A stretch of DNA of 64,000 bases. Origin: Verrucomicrobiaceae bacterium. Lineage in GTDB: Bacteria; Verrucomicrobiota; Verrucomicrobiia; Verrucomicrobiales; Verrucomicrobiaceae. This document shows positions 1 through 7,786 of this stretch, one piece after another. The translations under genes and the position numbers were made by a program. The DNA is taken from contig JAIBCL010000023.1 in NCBI GenBank assembly GCA_019694165.1, positions 33,638-97,637 of the forward strand, written 5' to 3'. The notes under the pieces were generated by a model. It searched no databases. It had not been told where the DNA came from and saw nothing but the letters and a program-made list of their open reading frames with translations. Position 1 is the first letter of the stretch; each line of letters begins with the position of its first letter.

Positions 1-900
1 CCGGGCACCCTTCCGTCTGGCGCGACCTATGACAAACCGGTGATCAGTCTCGATGTCGCCGCCACTGCCGTCGCGCTTGCGGGCCAGCAGCACGATCAGA
101 AGCTCGACGGCGTGAACCTGATGCCCTTCATCACCGGCGAAGACCAAGCATCCCCTCACGACACGCTTTACTGGCGATGGGGCTCGCAGGCGGCGATCCA
201 GGAGATGCCTTACAAGCTCATTCTTCTCGGCGATCGCGAGCGATTGCTCTTCGACATCACAAAGCCTGAGGGAGAAAACATCGCGCGGAACCTCGCGAAG
301 TCGCACCCCGACATCGCCGCGCGCTTGGAGGAGAAACTCAAAGTGTGGAGCGGCCAACTCAAGCCGCCCGGCCTTCCGACTTCGTTCGACGAACACCACG
401 AAGGACTCTTCGCCGAGCACGATCTCATCCCGCCACCCGCCGAAGGAAAGAAGCCCGGCCGCAAAGCCGCGCCGGAAGGCAGCGTGCAGGGCTGGATTTG
501 CCGGAACGGCTCGCTCGTCATCAAAGACGGCGCACTCGTGATCACACCGGATGCGAATGCGAAGGCACCACCGTTTCTCGCGGTCACAGGACTCGATCTC
601 GCGGCTCCCGCACAGCTCATCATGAGCGTGCGGGCGAAAAAAGCCGGCAAAGGCTTCGCCTCCTGGCGCACGCAAGAGCAGAAGGATTTTCTGCCGGAGA
701 ACAAAATCGATTTCGACTGGCCTGCCGGCGATGCCTGGCAGCAAGTCACCGTCTCCCTGCCCTTCAAAGGCAAGCTCATTCACCTGCGCGTCGGCACACC
801 GCGCGACAGCAGCGGGATTGAAATGGAGTCCGTCGAATTGAAGAGCGGAGCGTCGAAGAAGCCGGTGGCGTGGAAGTTCGGTGCTGCTGTCGGCAAGTGA
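1..900 (+). CDS. Sulfatase, 3' part (5' end outside window)
   Basis: The reading frame is open from base 1, so the gene starts upstream and the formylglycine/metal site is not in the window. What remains matches the C-terminal part of a secreted arylsulfatase: SLDVAATAVALAG, DGVNLMPFITG, then YWRWGSQAAI and a segment ending LYDITKPEGE-like (LLFDITKPEGENIA), the usual 'describes the state of the product' block of these enzymes. After about residue 160 there is an appended beta-rich domain (about 120 aa) that looks like the carbohydrate-binding-like tail seen on verrucomicrobial and planctomycete sulfatases. It probably removes sulfate esters from polysaccharides outside the cytoplasm. The PSD1 gene follows 61 bp downstream on the same strand, a common pairing in this phylum. 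Sulfatase identity is firm; the substrate is unknown. Confidence 0.85.
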   Translation, partial: PGTLPSGATYDKPVISLDVAATAVALAGQQHDQKLDGVNLMPFITGEDQASPHDTLYWRWGSQAAIQEMPYKLILLGDRERLLFDITKPEGENIARNLAKSHPDIAARLEEKLKVWSGQLKPPGLPTSFDEHHEGLFAEHDLIPPPAEGKKPGRKAAPEGSVQGWICRNGSLVIKDGALVITPDANAKAPPFLAVTGLDLAAPAQLIMSVRAKKAGKGFASWRTQEQKDFLPENKIDFDWPAGDAWQQVTVSLPFKGKLIHLRVGTPRDSSGIEMESVELKSGASKKPVAWKFGAAVGK

Positions 901-961
901 AGGAAACTGAAACGCACAGCGCCGCTCGATAGGAGGCCAGTCGGTCGGCGTTCTCCTTGCC

Positions 962-2794
962 ATGCCCGCCGGATCACCATGCCAATCACGCCGCGCCCTG
1001 ACATTGGCGATCACGCTGATTTGCCCGGGTGCGCTCTGCGCTGCGGATCGCGAACCGATCGACTGGGCGAAAGCACGCGAGCACTGGTCGTTCAAAGCGC
1101 CGGTCGCCCACCCGCTGCCGAAAGTGAAGGACCCGTCGTGGCCAAAGCAGCGGGTGGATCATTTCATCCTCGCGCAAATGGAGGCCCATGATTTGACGCC
1201 TGCGCGCGAGGCAGCGCGGAACACGTTGATCCGCCGCGTCACGCTGGGACTCACTGGATTGCCGCCGACTCCGGAGGAGGTGTTTGTGTTTGGCCACGAC
1301 ACTCGGAGCGATGCGTATGAGCGGCTGGTCGATGAGCTGCTGAATCGCCGCGCATTCGGCGAGCGAATGGCGAGCCTGTGGCTCAATCTCGCCCGCTACG
1401 CGGAGGATCAGGCGCATCAGGTCGGGGACAACACCTCGCTCAATTTTCCAAATGCGTGGCTGTATCGTGACTGGGTTATCGGCGCCTTCAATGCAGACCT
1501 GCCTTACGATGCATTCATCAAGAAACAGCTCGCGGTGGATTTGATCGAGCCGCGGAACAAGGGAGATCTGGCGGCCCTGGGCTTTCTCGGCCTCGGGCAC
1601 AAGCTTTACAATCGCAGCCGCACCGATGTGCAGGCGGAGGAGTGGGCGGAGAAGGTGGACACGGTGTCGCAGACGTTTCTCGGCCTTACCGTGGCCTGCG
1701 CGCGCTGCCACGATCACAAGTTCGACCCCATCACGATGCGCGACTACTACGCGATGGCCGGAGTCTTCGCGTCCGTGCAGATGGTGAACTGGCGGCCTGA
1801 CGGGCAAGAGGAGAAGAAGGACACCAAGTCCGACAAAATGGACCCGCGCACGCTGCACATCGTGAAGGAGGACAGCCCGCGCGATCTGCCGGTTTACGAG
1901 CGAGGCGATGTCGAGAATCCCGGTGCCCTCGCTCCGCGCGGCTATCTGCAAGTGCTGGGAAAGGGCGAGCCGGTGCGATTCCACAATGGCAGCGGCAGGG
2001 CGGAACTGGCCGCGATGATTGCCGGCCCGGCGAATCCGCTCACGGCCCGCGTCTTGGTGAACCGCATCTGGGATTTCGTCTTCGGACGTCCGCTCGCACG
2101 CACGACCAGCAACTTCGGCGCGATGGGCGAGAAGCCTTCGCATCCGGAATTGCTCGACGATCTCGCCGTTCGCTTCATACAGAACGGCTGGTCCGTGAAA
2201 AGGCTGGTGCGCGAACTGGTGCTGTCGGCGACTTATCGTCAGGACAGCTCGGGCAGCGAAGCGAATGCGCGGCTCGATCAGGCTAACACGAACTGGTGGC
2301 GCATGGAACGCCGCCGCATGAGCGTGGAGCAGTTTCGCGACTCCGTGCTCGCTGTCGCGGGAGTGCTCGATGGCGAAGGCGGCAAGTCCGCGAACATCGA
2401 CAGCGCCGGCAACAACCGCCGAACCGTGTACTCCAAAGTCAGCCGCCGCGAGCTGAACAAGACGCTCATGCTGTTCGACTATCCGGACGCCAACGTCCAC
2501 GCAGCGCGCCGCTCATCGAGCACCACGCCGACACAGAAGCTCTTCGTCATGAACAGCCCGTTCATGATCGAGCAATCGAGGGCGCTGGCGAAACGCCTCC
2601 TCGCACCAGGGGGAGATGCAAGGTCGCGCATCCGTGAGGCCTATCTACTGCTTTTCTCGCGCGAACCCGAGCCGATGGAAACCGAGTGGGCGGTCGATTT
2701 TCTGCGGGAGCCCGGCGCAGGCACGGCGATGTCCGGCTGGGATCAACTCGCGCAGGCGCTGCTGGCCTCGAATGAGATGCTGTATGTGGATTGA
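962..2794 (+). CDS. DUF1549/DUF1553 (PSD1) secreted protein
   Basis: A 610-aa protein with a signal-like N-terminus (hydrophobic [15 protein letters not shown], then AAD). The DUF1549 region lies at about residues 60-260 ([26 protein letters not shown]) and DUF1553 at about 330-600 ([42 protein letters not shown]). It contains CARCH, a CxxCH heme-type motif that is typical inside DUF1549 proteins. Unlike many planctomycete relatives it has no separate N-terminal cytochrome-c domain. The function of the family is unproven; it is usually found beside sulfatases and other polysaccharide genes, as here. The start at 962 was chosen because it supplies the signal peptide. Confidence 0.85.
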   Translation: MPAGSPCQSRRALTLAITLICPGALCAADREPIDWAKAREHWSFKAPVAHPLPKVKDPSWPKQRVDHFILAQMEAHDLTPAREAARNTLIRRVTLGLTGLPPTPEEVFVFGHDTRSDAYERLVDELLNRRAFGERMASLWLNLARYAEDQAHQVGDNTSLNFPNAWLYRDWVIGAFNADLPYDAFIKKQLAVDLIEPRNKGDLAALGFLGLGHKLYNRSRTDVQAEEWAEKVDTVSQTFLGLTVACARCHDHKFDPITMRDYYAMAGVFASVQMVNWRPDGQEEKKDTKSDKMDPRTLHIVKEDSPRDLPVYERGDVENPGALAPRGYLQVLGKGEPVRFHNGSGRAELAAMIAGPANPLTARVLVNRIWDFVFGRPLARTTSNFGAMGEKPSHPELLDDLAVRFIQNGWSVKRLVRELVLSATYRQDSSGSEANARLDQANTNWWRMERRRMSVEQFRDSVLAVAGVLDGEGGKSANIDSAGNNRRTVYSKVSRRELNKTLMLFDYPDANVHAARRSSSTTPTQKLFVMNSPFMIEQSRALAKRLLAPGGDARSRIREAYLLLFSREPEPMETEWAVDFLREPGAGTAMSGWDQLAQALLASNEMLYVD

Positions 2795-2880
2795 AAAGCG
2801 TGATCGCATCATGTGGACGCCCGTGCGACGTGCCAGAAAGCCGAAATGAATCCGCCGAAATTGAACCAGCGAGTACAAGC

Positions 2881-3945
2881 ATGACCTGCCGCACATTCAT
2901 CTGTTTCATGAGCACCCTGGTGCTCCCTATCATTTCACTTTCCGCCTTCGGGCGGGAAACCCTCGACATCTACTGGATCGATTCCGAAGGCGGCGGCTCC
3001 ACTTTGTTCGTGACTCCCGCAGGCGAGGCGGTGCTGGTGGATACAGGGAATCCTGGAGGGCGGGACCCACAGCGAATTCGCAAAGTGGTGACGGAGGCCG
3101 CCGGGCTGAGCCGCATCGACCACGTCGTCATCACCCACTTTCACGGTGATCACATGGGAGGGCTTGCGGAGCTGGCGGAACTGATGCCTATCGGGAGCCT
3201 GTATGACAAGGGGCTGCCCGACACGAGTCCCGATCCCGGAGTGCCGCCGATCAAGTGGACGCTCAACAGCCGGCCATACCGCGATGCGAAGGTCGGCCGA
3301 CGCATCGTCATCGCTGCCGGAGACATGGTGCCGCTAAAGCAGTCCGGCGGGCCGAAGGTTTCGCTGCGTTGCCTCGGTGCGAACCAGAGATTCATCGCCT
3401 CACCTGCGGGTGCGAAGACCAACCCGCTGACCGGCTCGGTGCCGCCAAAGGCACCTGACTCGTCCGACAATGCAAACAGCGTGTTGTTGCTGCTGGAGTT
3501 TGGAGGTTTTCGCTTTTTCGACGGCGGTGATCTTACTTGGAACATGGAGGAGAAGCTCGTGTGCCCGCACAATCTGGTGGGGGAAGTGGACCTGTATCAG
3601 GTGGATCATCACGGCCTCGACGTGAGCAACAATCCGGTGCTCATCAGAAGCCTCGCGCCCACGGTGTCGGTAATGAACAACGGTCCACGCAAGGGCACGA
3701 GCAAGACGGCCATCGACGCGCTCAAGGCGGCGCCATCCTTGGAGGCGATGTATCAGGTGCATGAGAACGTCCGGGATGACCGGGACAACAACACCGCGCC
3801 TGAATTCATCGCCAATGGCGGCGATCTGCCCGACAAATGCGAGGCGAACTACATCAAGTGCTCCGTGAGCGCGGATGCGGCGCACTACACGATCAGCGTG
3901 CCTTCGCGGAAACATGAGAAGACTTTCCTCACACGCGTGAGATAG
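2881..3945 (+). CDS. Secreted metallo-beta-lactamase-fold hydrolase (ComEC C-domain type)
   Basis: About 354 aa. It has the metallo-beta-lactamase signature THFHGDH (HxHxDH), a later Asp in FDGGDLTW and a His in VDHHG, so the binuclear metal site looks complete. The overall pattern (short fold, [18 protein letters not shown]) resembles the stand-alone ComEC/Rec2 C-terminal domain. The frame is open upstream to 2791, but the ATG at 2881 gives a proper signal peptide ([20 protein letters not shown]); ATG 2908 is a further option. It follows the PSD1 gene by about 90 bp and probably belongs to the same transcription unit. Substrate unknown. Confidence 0.8.
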   Translation: MTCRTFICFMSTLVLPIISLSAFGRETLDIYWIDSEGGGSTLFVTPAGEAVLVDTGNPGGRDPQRIRKVVTEAAGLSRIDHVVITHFHGDHMGGLAELAELMPIGSLYDKGLPDTSPDPGVPPIKWTLNSRPYRDAKVGRRIVIAAGDMVPLKQSGGPKVSLRCLGANQRFIASPAGAKTNPLTGSVPPKAPDSSDNANSVLLLLEFGGFRFFDGGDLTWNMEEKLVCPHNLVGEVDLYQVDHHGLDVSNNPVLIRSLAPTVSVMNNGPRKGTSKTAIDALKAAPSLEAMYQVHENVRDDRDNNTAPEFIANGGDLPDKCEANYIKCSVSADAAHYTISVPSRKHEKTFLTRVR

Positions 3946-3970
3946 CGGTGCCGGAAGCGTATGCCTCCGC

Positions 3971-5302
3971 ATGATGCTTAATCGCCGCTCACTCCTCCAG
4001 CAGCTCCCCCTCGCAGCCATCGCTGGCAGTTTCCACATCCACGTCCGCGGTGACGGGACGAGGAAACCCTGGGTTACCGGCAATCCCGCAATCGACAAGC
4101 CGCGGGAGATTGCGCTGAATATTCTGAAACCCACGCAAGCGCAAATCGAGCATGCATGGGAGCTGCACTTTGGCTCACTGGTCTTTGAGTCGTATGGATT
4201 CGCGCCACGTTTCGCGATCGATGGCGAGGCCATCAACCAGGCGATCAAAGAAGGTGCCTCGCGCGATGAGATCGAGGATCTGCGTGAGAGCACAATGATG
4301 AACCGTGGCGCGACCAACGAGCGCGAGCGGAAGGAGTTCCTCGATGCCATGCGGGCCGCCGGAGTCACATGCATCTTCCAGAACGCGGGCGAGGAGGGGA
4401 GCGATCCCCTTCGCCTGCTCAAGCGACTCGCACATTTCACGAATGCCACGGATCTGATGAAACCCGCGCTTTCGAAAGTCGTAAGCGCCGGGGAAGTGGA
4501 GGCCGTGAAGCAGGCAGGCAACGTGTGCCTTTGTTTTACGGGCAATGGTGTTCCCTTGCGGCAACAATGGGACAGCGTGCGCGATGAACTGCGCCTGATT
4601 CGCGTCTTCCACGAACTGGGGATACGGATGATGCACCTGACTTACAACCGGCGGAATCCGATCGGCGACGGTGCAGGAGAGCCGCACGACGGAGGATTGA
4701 GCGACTTCGGCACGGCGGTGGTGGCGGAGATGAACAAGACAGGCGTCATCGTAGATGTAGCACACAGCGGCTGGAGCACGGCGCTCGACGCAGCGAGGGC
4801 GTCATCAAAGCCGATGGTGGCAAGCCACACAACCTGCGCCGCACTGCACAAACACTTCCGTGGCAAGCCGGATGACACGATCAAGGCCATCTGTGATACG
4901 GACGGGATCGTCGGAATCTGCTGCATCCCGCGGTTCCTGGGCGGCAAGGGGGATGTCACGGCTTTGCTTGATCACCTCGACCATGTCATCAGAAAATTCG
5001 GCGCCGGACACGCAGCCATAGGCTGTGATACCGCGTATGTCTCGCGCTTCGAGAAGGAAGAGCGCGCGAGAATCCAGAAGCGGGCTGACGGCTCGTCGTG
5101 GCTCGGCGGACCGGCGGACCGCTGGGAGCATCTGTGGCCAAAGGATGATTTCCAGACCACTCCCGAGGCGGAGCAGAGCGTAGCTTGGAGCAACTGGCCG
5201 ATCTTCACCCTAGGCATGATCATGCGCGGCCACCGCGACGAGGACATCCGGCAGGTCATCGGCGGCAACGTGATGCGGGTGCTGAAGGCCAATGCCACCT
5301 GA
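3971..5302 (+). CDS. Peptidase M19 (membrane dipeptidase)-like protein
   Basis: A 443-aa protein with a twin-arginine-like N-terminus (NRRSLLQQLPLAAIAG), so export through Tat is likely. The C-terminal half follows the M19 family: HLTYNRRNPIGDG at about 222-234, DVAHSG with His265, ASHTTC with His286 and IGCDTAY with Asp353, which match the family's second-half metal/substrate residues. The first-half ligands are not where expected: the usual HxD near the start is replaced by LVFESYGF at about 70-77, and the usual Glu-Gly-Gly is replaced by CFTGNG at about 188-193. It is therefore either a divergent single-metal enzyme or a non-peptidase relative. It starts 25 bp after the metallo-beta-lactamase gene. 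Confidence 0.75.
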   Translation: MMLNRRSLLQQLPLAAIAGSFHIHVRGDGTRKPWVTGNPAIDKPREIALNILKPTQAQIEHAWELHFGSLVFESYGFAPRFAIDGEAINQAIKEGASRDEIEDLRESTMMNRGATNERERKEFLDAMRAAGVTCIFQNAGEEGSDPLRLLKRLAHFTNATDLMKPALSKVVSAGEVEAVKQAGNVCLCFTGNGVPLRQQWDSVRDELRLIRVFHELGIRMMHLTYNRRNPIGDGAGEPHDGGLSDFGTAVVAEMNKTGVIVDVAHSGWSTALDAARASSKPMVASHTTCAALHKHFRGKPDDTIKAICDTDGIVGICCIPRFLGGKGDVTALLDHLDHVIRKFGAGHAAIGCDTAYVSRFEKEERARIQKRADGSSWLGGPADRWEHLWPKDDFQTTPEAEQSVAWSNWPIFTLGMIMRGHRDEDIRQVIGGNVMRVLKANAT

Positions 5303-5352
5303 GCCGAACGCGGCATCGCCGTGAAAGATGAAGACGGTTTTGCAGCACCGGC

Positions 5353-5898
5353 TTACCTGACCGATGAGGAAACCACCTCACGTGGTGTCTTCTCTGAGAT
5401 CAGCTTGGAGGCATTGACCTCCACCACGCTCTGGCGACCAAGGAACTCCAGAAGGATGCGAACGCGTTCTTCACCGCTGTGGATGCTCTCAACAATCCCG
5501 GAGAGTCCACGCATGGGGCCCTCGGCGACCTCAACATTGTCACCAACCTTGATGCCGACCCTGATTTCACGCACCTCCGAATAGTCCATTTCCTCGCGCA
5601 GGCGTTCGATCGCCGCATCCGGCACGCACACTGGATGACCGCCAAATTCGATGATCCGGATCACATTCTGGCTGTGCCTTACTGCCCGGCAAGCTGTGGC
5701 CGCGTCGAATCGGGCGAAGAAGTAGCTCGGGAAGAGCGCCTCGACGAACCAGACCTTGCCGCGTTCCGTGCTACGCTGAAAACGGATGCGTGGACAGAAG
5801 GTCTCCACACCGTTGACGTCTCGCAGCACCGCCGCCGCGGAGTGCTCGCATTTGGGTTTGGTGTGGACGCAATACCACTCGGGCCCAACGTTCTTCAT
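5353..5898 (-). CDS. NusG-family transcription antitermination paralogue
   Basis: A protein of about 181 aa with an N-terminal NGN domain (EWYCVHTKPKCEHSAA, FPSYFFARFD) and a C-terminal KOW domain (VGDNVEVAEGPMRGLSGIVE). Housekeeping nusG normally sits between secE and rplK. This gene stands alone, so it is more likely a specialised paralogue (RfaH/UpxY/LoaP-like) that acts on RNA polymerase at selected operons, often for surface polysaccharides. The frame is open to 5934 with ATGs at 5934 and 5931; I chose the ATG at 5898 because NusG proteins begin a few residues before the WY motif. No clear Shine-Dalgarno decides between them. Confidence 0.8.
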   Translation of the reverse strand: MKNVGPEWYCVHTKPKCEHSAAAVLRDVNGVETFCPRIRFQRSTERGKVWFVEALFPSYFFARFDAATACRAVRHSQNVIRIIEFGGHPVCVPDAAIERLREEMDYSEVREIRVGIKVGDNVEVAEGPMRGLSGIVESIHSGEERVRILLEFLGRQSVVEVNASKLISEKTPREVVSSSVR

Positions 5899-6002
5899 CT
5901 TCAGGTAATTCGCACCAACCGTGGCACACATCATCGGACGGGCAACCCAGAATGAAAGCCGTGACGATCACCCAAAACTCAAACCCTCCCGATCAAAACT
6001 GA

Positions 6003-6034
6003 AACCCCGCTCCAGCCGAGGCAGGAGCGGGGTT
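6003..6034 (-). terminator. Hairpin terminator after the lipoprotein gene
   Basis: An 11-bp perfect GC-rich stem (AACCCCGCTCC / GGAGCGGGGTT) with a 10-nt loop. Read on the minus strand it is followed by TTTCAGTTTTGATC, a T-rich tract. It lies just downstream of the minus-strand lipoprotein gene, as expected for a rho-independent terminator. Confidence 0.75.
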
Positions 6035-6066
6035 CAGCAACAATACTCAACACCAATAACGAAATC

Positions 6067-6999
6067 TTACTTCTTTTCCGGCGATGCCGTGCTCTGAACC
6101 GGAACCTTCCCTTGGGCTTGGTCTTGTGGTGGCACGCGGAAGAGTTTGCCCGTGTAGGGGCACTTCACTTCCATTCCGACGGGGAGTCCCGTCACATCTA
6201 CGAGCTGATGCTTCGCTGCATACGGGCTGTTCACAAATCCGGGTCGGCCGGAGATTGGGGTGCCGAACGGGATTTCCTGCGACTCTGCTTTTGCCGGCGG
6301 AGTCGATGCAATAGGAGTGGCCTGAGGCTTGACTTGAGTCTTCGCTGGAGCAGCAAGCACCGGGCTCGGGGGATCCGAGGGTTGCGGCTTGGTCATTGAG
6401 GCCACGGTCGCTGGCGCAGCCTGCACCGGGCTGAGTGTGGGTGCGACGATTTTGGGTGCCTCAGGTGCAGGGCTCGGGATTGCGGGGATCGGAGCGGCGG
6501 CGACCTTTGGCTCCGTGGCACCAGCAGCGCCGGATGGCACAAGAAACGGCTTGTTCGTAAACGGGCACACGACTTTCGAACCGGCGCTCATGCCCCTTAC
6601 GTCAACCAAGCGAGGCGGCGAAGTGTAAGGTGTGCGAACATAGCCTGACAGCCCCGGTACCGCCTGCGCGACCGGCAGGCTCTTGGCATCGATCATCGCC
6701 GGGGATGGCGTGGTGTTCACAACAACGGAGGGAGGCCCAATGACGTTGCCGGTGCTCGTGGAGGAGGCGACCGAACCCGAACTCGGCACCTGTTGCTTGT
6801 TGGTATGCGCCAGCATCTGCTGACTGCCCTGAGTCGGCGCAGCAGATGGCGAAGGCTCTCCGTTCCACTGGGTGGCGACGAACGGAATCAACCCATCCCG
6901 CTGAATCTGCCTCCACGCCTCGCGTGGAGGCAGGCTGCATGAAGTCACGGTGACCACGGCAATGGTCCCAGCGGCGAGGAAGCGAGGTTTGTTTGACAT
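6067..6999 (-). CDS. Proline/alanine-rich lipoprotein with a duplicated 'CPxT' motif
   Basis: A 310-aa protein with a signal peptide ending in a lipobox-like VTSC (Cys21), so it is likely a lipid-anchored envelope protein. Two related blocks of about 40 residues, 115-155 and 251-291, share the pattern PG-x-(V)-x(2)-PY...LVDV-x-G-x(3)-G-x(2)-V-x-CP-(F/Y)-T-x-K-x-F-x-VP. They are separated by a long Pro/Ala-rich, probably disordered, linker. I do not recognise a named family. Each block carries a single conserved Cys, so the pair could form a disulfide or bind a ligand; this is inference. A terminator hairpin follows it. Confidence 0.7.
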   Translation of the reverse strand: MSNKPRFLAAGTIAVVTVTSCSLPPREAWRQIQRDGLIPFVATQWNGEPSPSAAPTQGSQQMLAHTNKQQVPSSGSVASSTSTGNVIGPPSVVVNTTPSPAMIDAKSLPVAQAVPGLSGYVRTPYTSPPRLVDVRGMSAGSKVVCPFTNKPFLVPSGAAGATEPKVAAAPIPAIPSPAPEAPKIVAPTLSPVQAAPATVASMTKPQPSDPPSPVLAAPAKTQVKPQATPIASTPPAKAESQEIPFGTPISGRPGFVNSPYAAKHQLVDVTGLPVGMEVKCPYTGKLFRVPPQDQAQGKVPVQSTASPEKK

Positions 7000-7225
7000 A
7001 GTCGTAGATTAGTTGCGAGAATATTTTTGAATTCGCGTCGCAATTCTAAACAAGTTTTTAGATTGGGCAACAACAATCACTCAAAATTACCGAATTTTTC
7101 AATTCGTTGGCTGTTATTCATAATCAGCAGAGTGGTTGGTGCGTTCGCTCTGCTTCATTGCTCGCGACGGCTGCCACTGAAGAAATTACTCCATACTCGT
7201 GTCCGCCAAATGCTATCATACAACA
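7000..7225. other. AT-rich divergent intergenic region
   Basis: About 226 bp between the divergent lipoprotein gene and rlmH. It is clearly more AT-rich than the surrounding DNA (runs such as AATATTTTTGAATT) and must hold promoters for both genes. A 7-bp inverted repeat (AGCAGAG at 7126-7132, CTCTGCT at 7148-7154) is present. No RNA gene is evident. Confidence 0.4.
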
Positions 7226-7666
7226 ATGAGATGGAGAATTGTTGCCGTTGGAAAACCAGCTCTCCCGTGGGCTCGCGATGCGGTGTCGGACTACCAGTCA
7301 CGAATCAACAGAACCACGAAGATTGAGTTGATCTATCTCCGGGACGAGGGCCGTGATCGCACCGAAAGGGCCATGCTTGCACTTGTGGAGAAGTCCTTGT
7401 GCGTCGTTCTCGACGAGCGAGGAAAGCACATGCGAAGTACTGCCCTCGCAAAATGGATCGAAGATCAAGAACTAACCGGCACAAAGAATGTCAGCATGCT
7501 TATCGGCGGTGCCGACGGACTGGGCGAGAGAATTCGGTCCGCAGGCCACGCGGTGTGGGCACTGTCTCATTTCACCTTGCAGCACGAACTCGCACTGGCA
7601 GTCTGTCTCGAACAAATTTACCGGGCTTACGCGATCATTCGGGGAGGTCCCTATCACCGCGAGTGA
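7226..7666 (+). CDS. rlmH: 23S rRNA (pseudouridine1915-N3)-methyltransferase RlmH
   Basis: A 146-aa SPOUT-class methyltransferase. It would methylate N3 of pseudouridine 1915 in helix 69 of 23S rRNA, using SAM, on the assembled 70S ribosome. The family signatures are present: IVAVGKP at the N-terminus, FLIGGADG-type loop (MLIGGADGLGERI), and the C-terminal block LQIYRAYAI-like (LEQIYRAYAIIRGGPYHRE). Length fits the family (about 155 aa). The frame extends to 7199, but the ATG at 7226 (MRWRIVAVGKP) gives the standard start. Confidence 0.93.
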   Translation: MRWRIVAVGKPALPWARDAVSDYQSRINRTTKIELIYLRDEGRDRTERAMLALVEKSLCVVLDERGKHMRSTALAKWIEDQELTGTKNVSMLIGGADGLGERIRSAGHAVWALSHFTLQHELALAVCLEQIYRAYAIIRGGPYHRE

Positions 7667-7746
7667 GGGCACTTCGGGTTGCCCCGAAATCGTTCCTGCA
7701 TACCAAGATTTTCGGCAGCACGCGCGGTTTCGCCTTGTTGAGAAGG

Positions 7747-7775
7747 TTCGCGGTAATTAGATTCACAATTATAAA
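7747..7775 (+). promoter_or_regulatory. Candidate promoter of the PAS kinase gene
   Basis: TTCGCG at 7747-7752 (weak -35) and TATAAA at 7770-7775 (good -10) with a 17-bp spacer, in an AT-rich patch directly before the ATG at 7787. The leader would be very short. Confidence 0.35.
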
Positions 7776-7786
7776 ATATTTTGCCC

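Noticed and set aside
986..2500. 504-codon minus-strand frame opposite the PSD1 gene
   Set aside because: Antisense shadow rich in Arg/Ala/His; the PSD1 domains on the plus strand account for the sequence.
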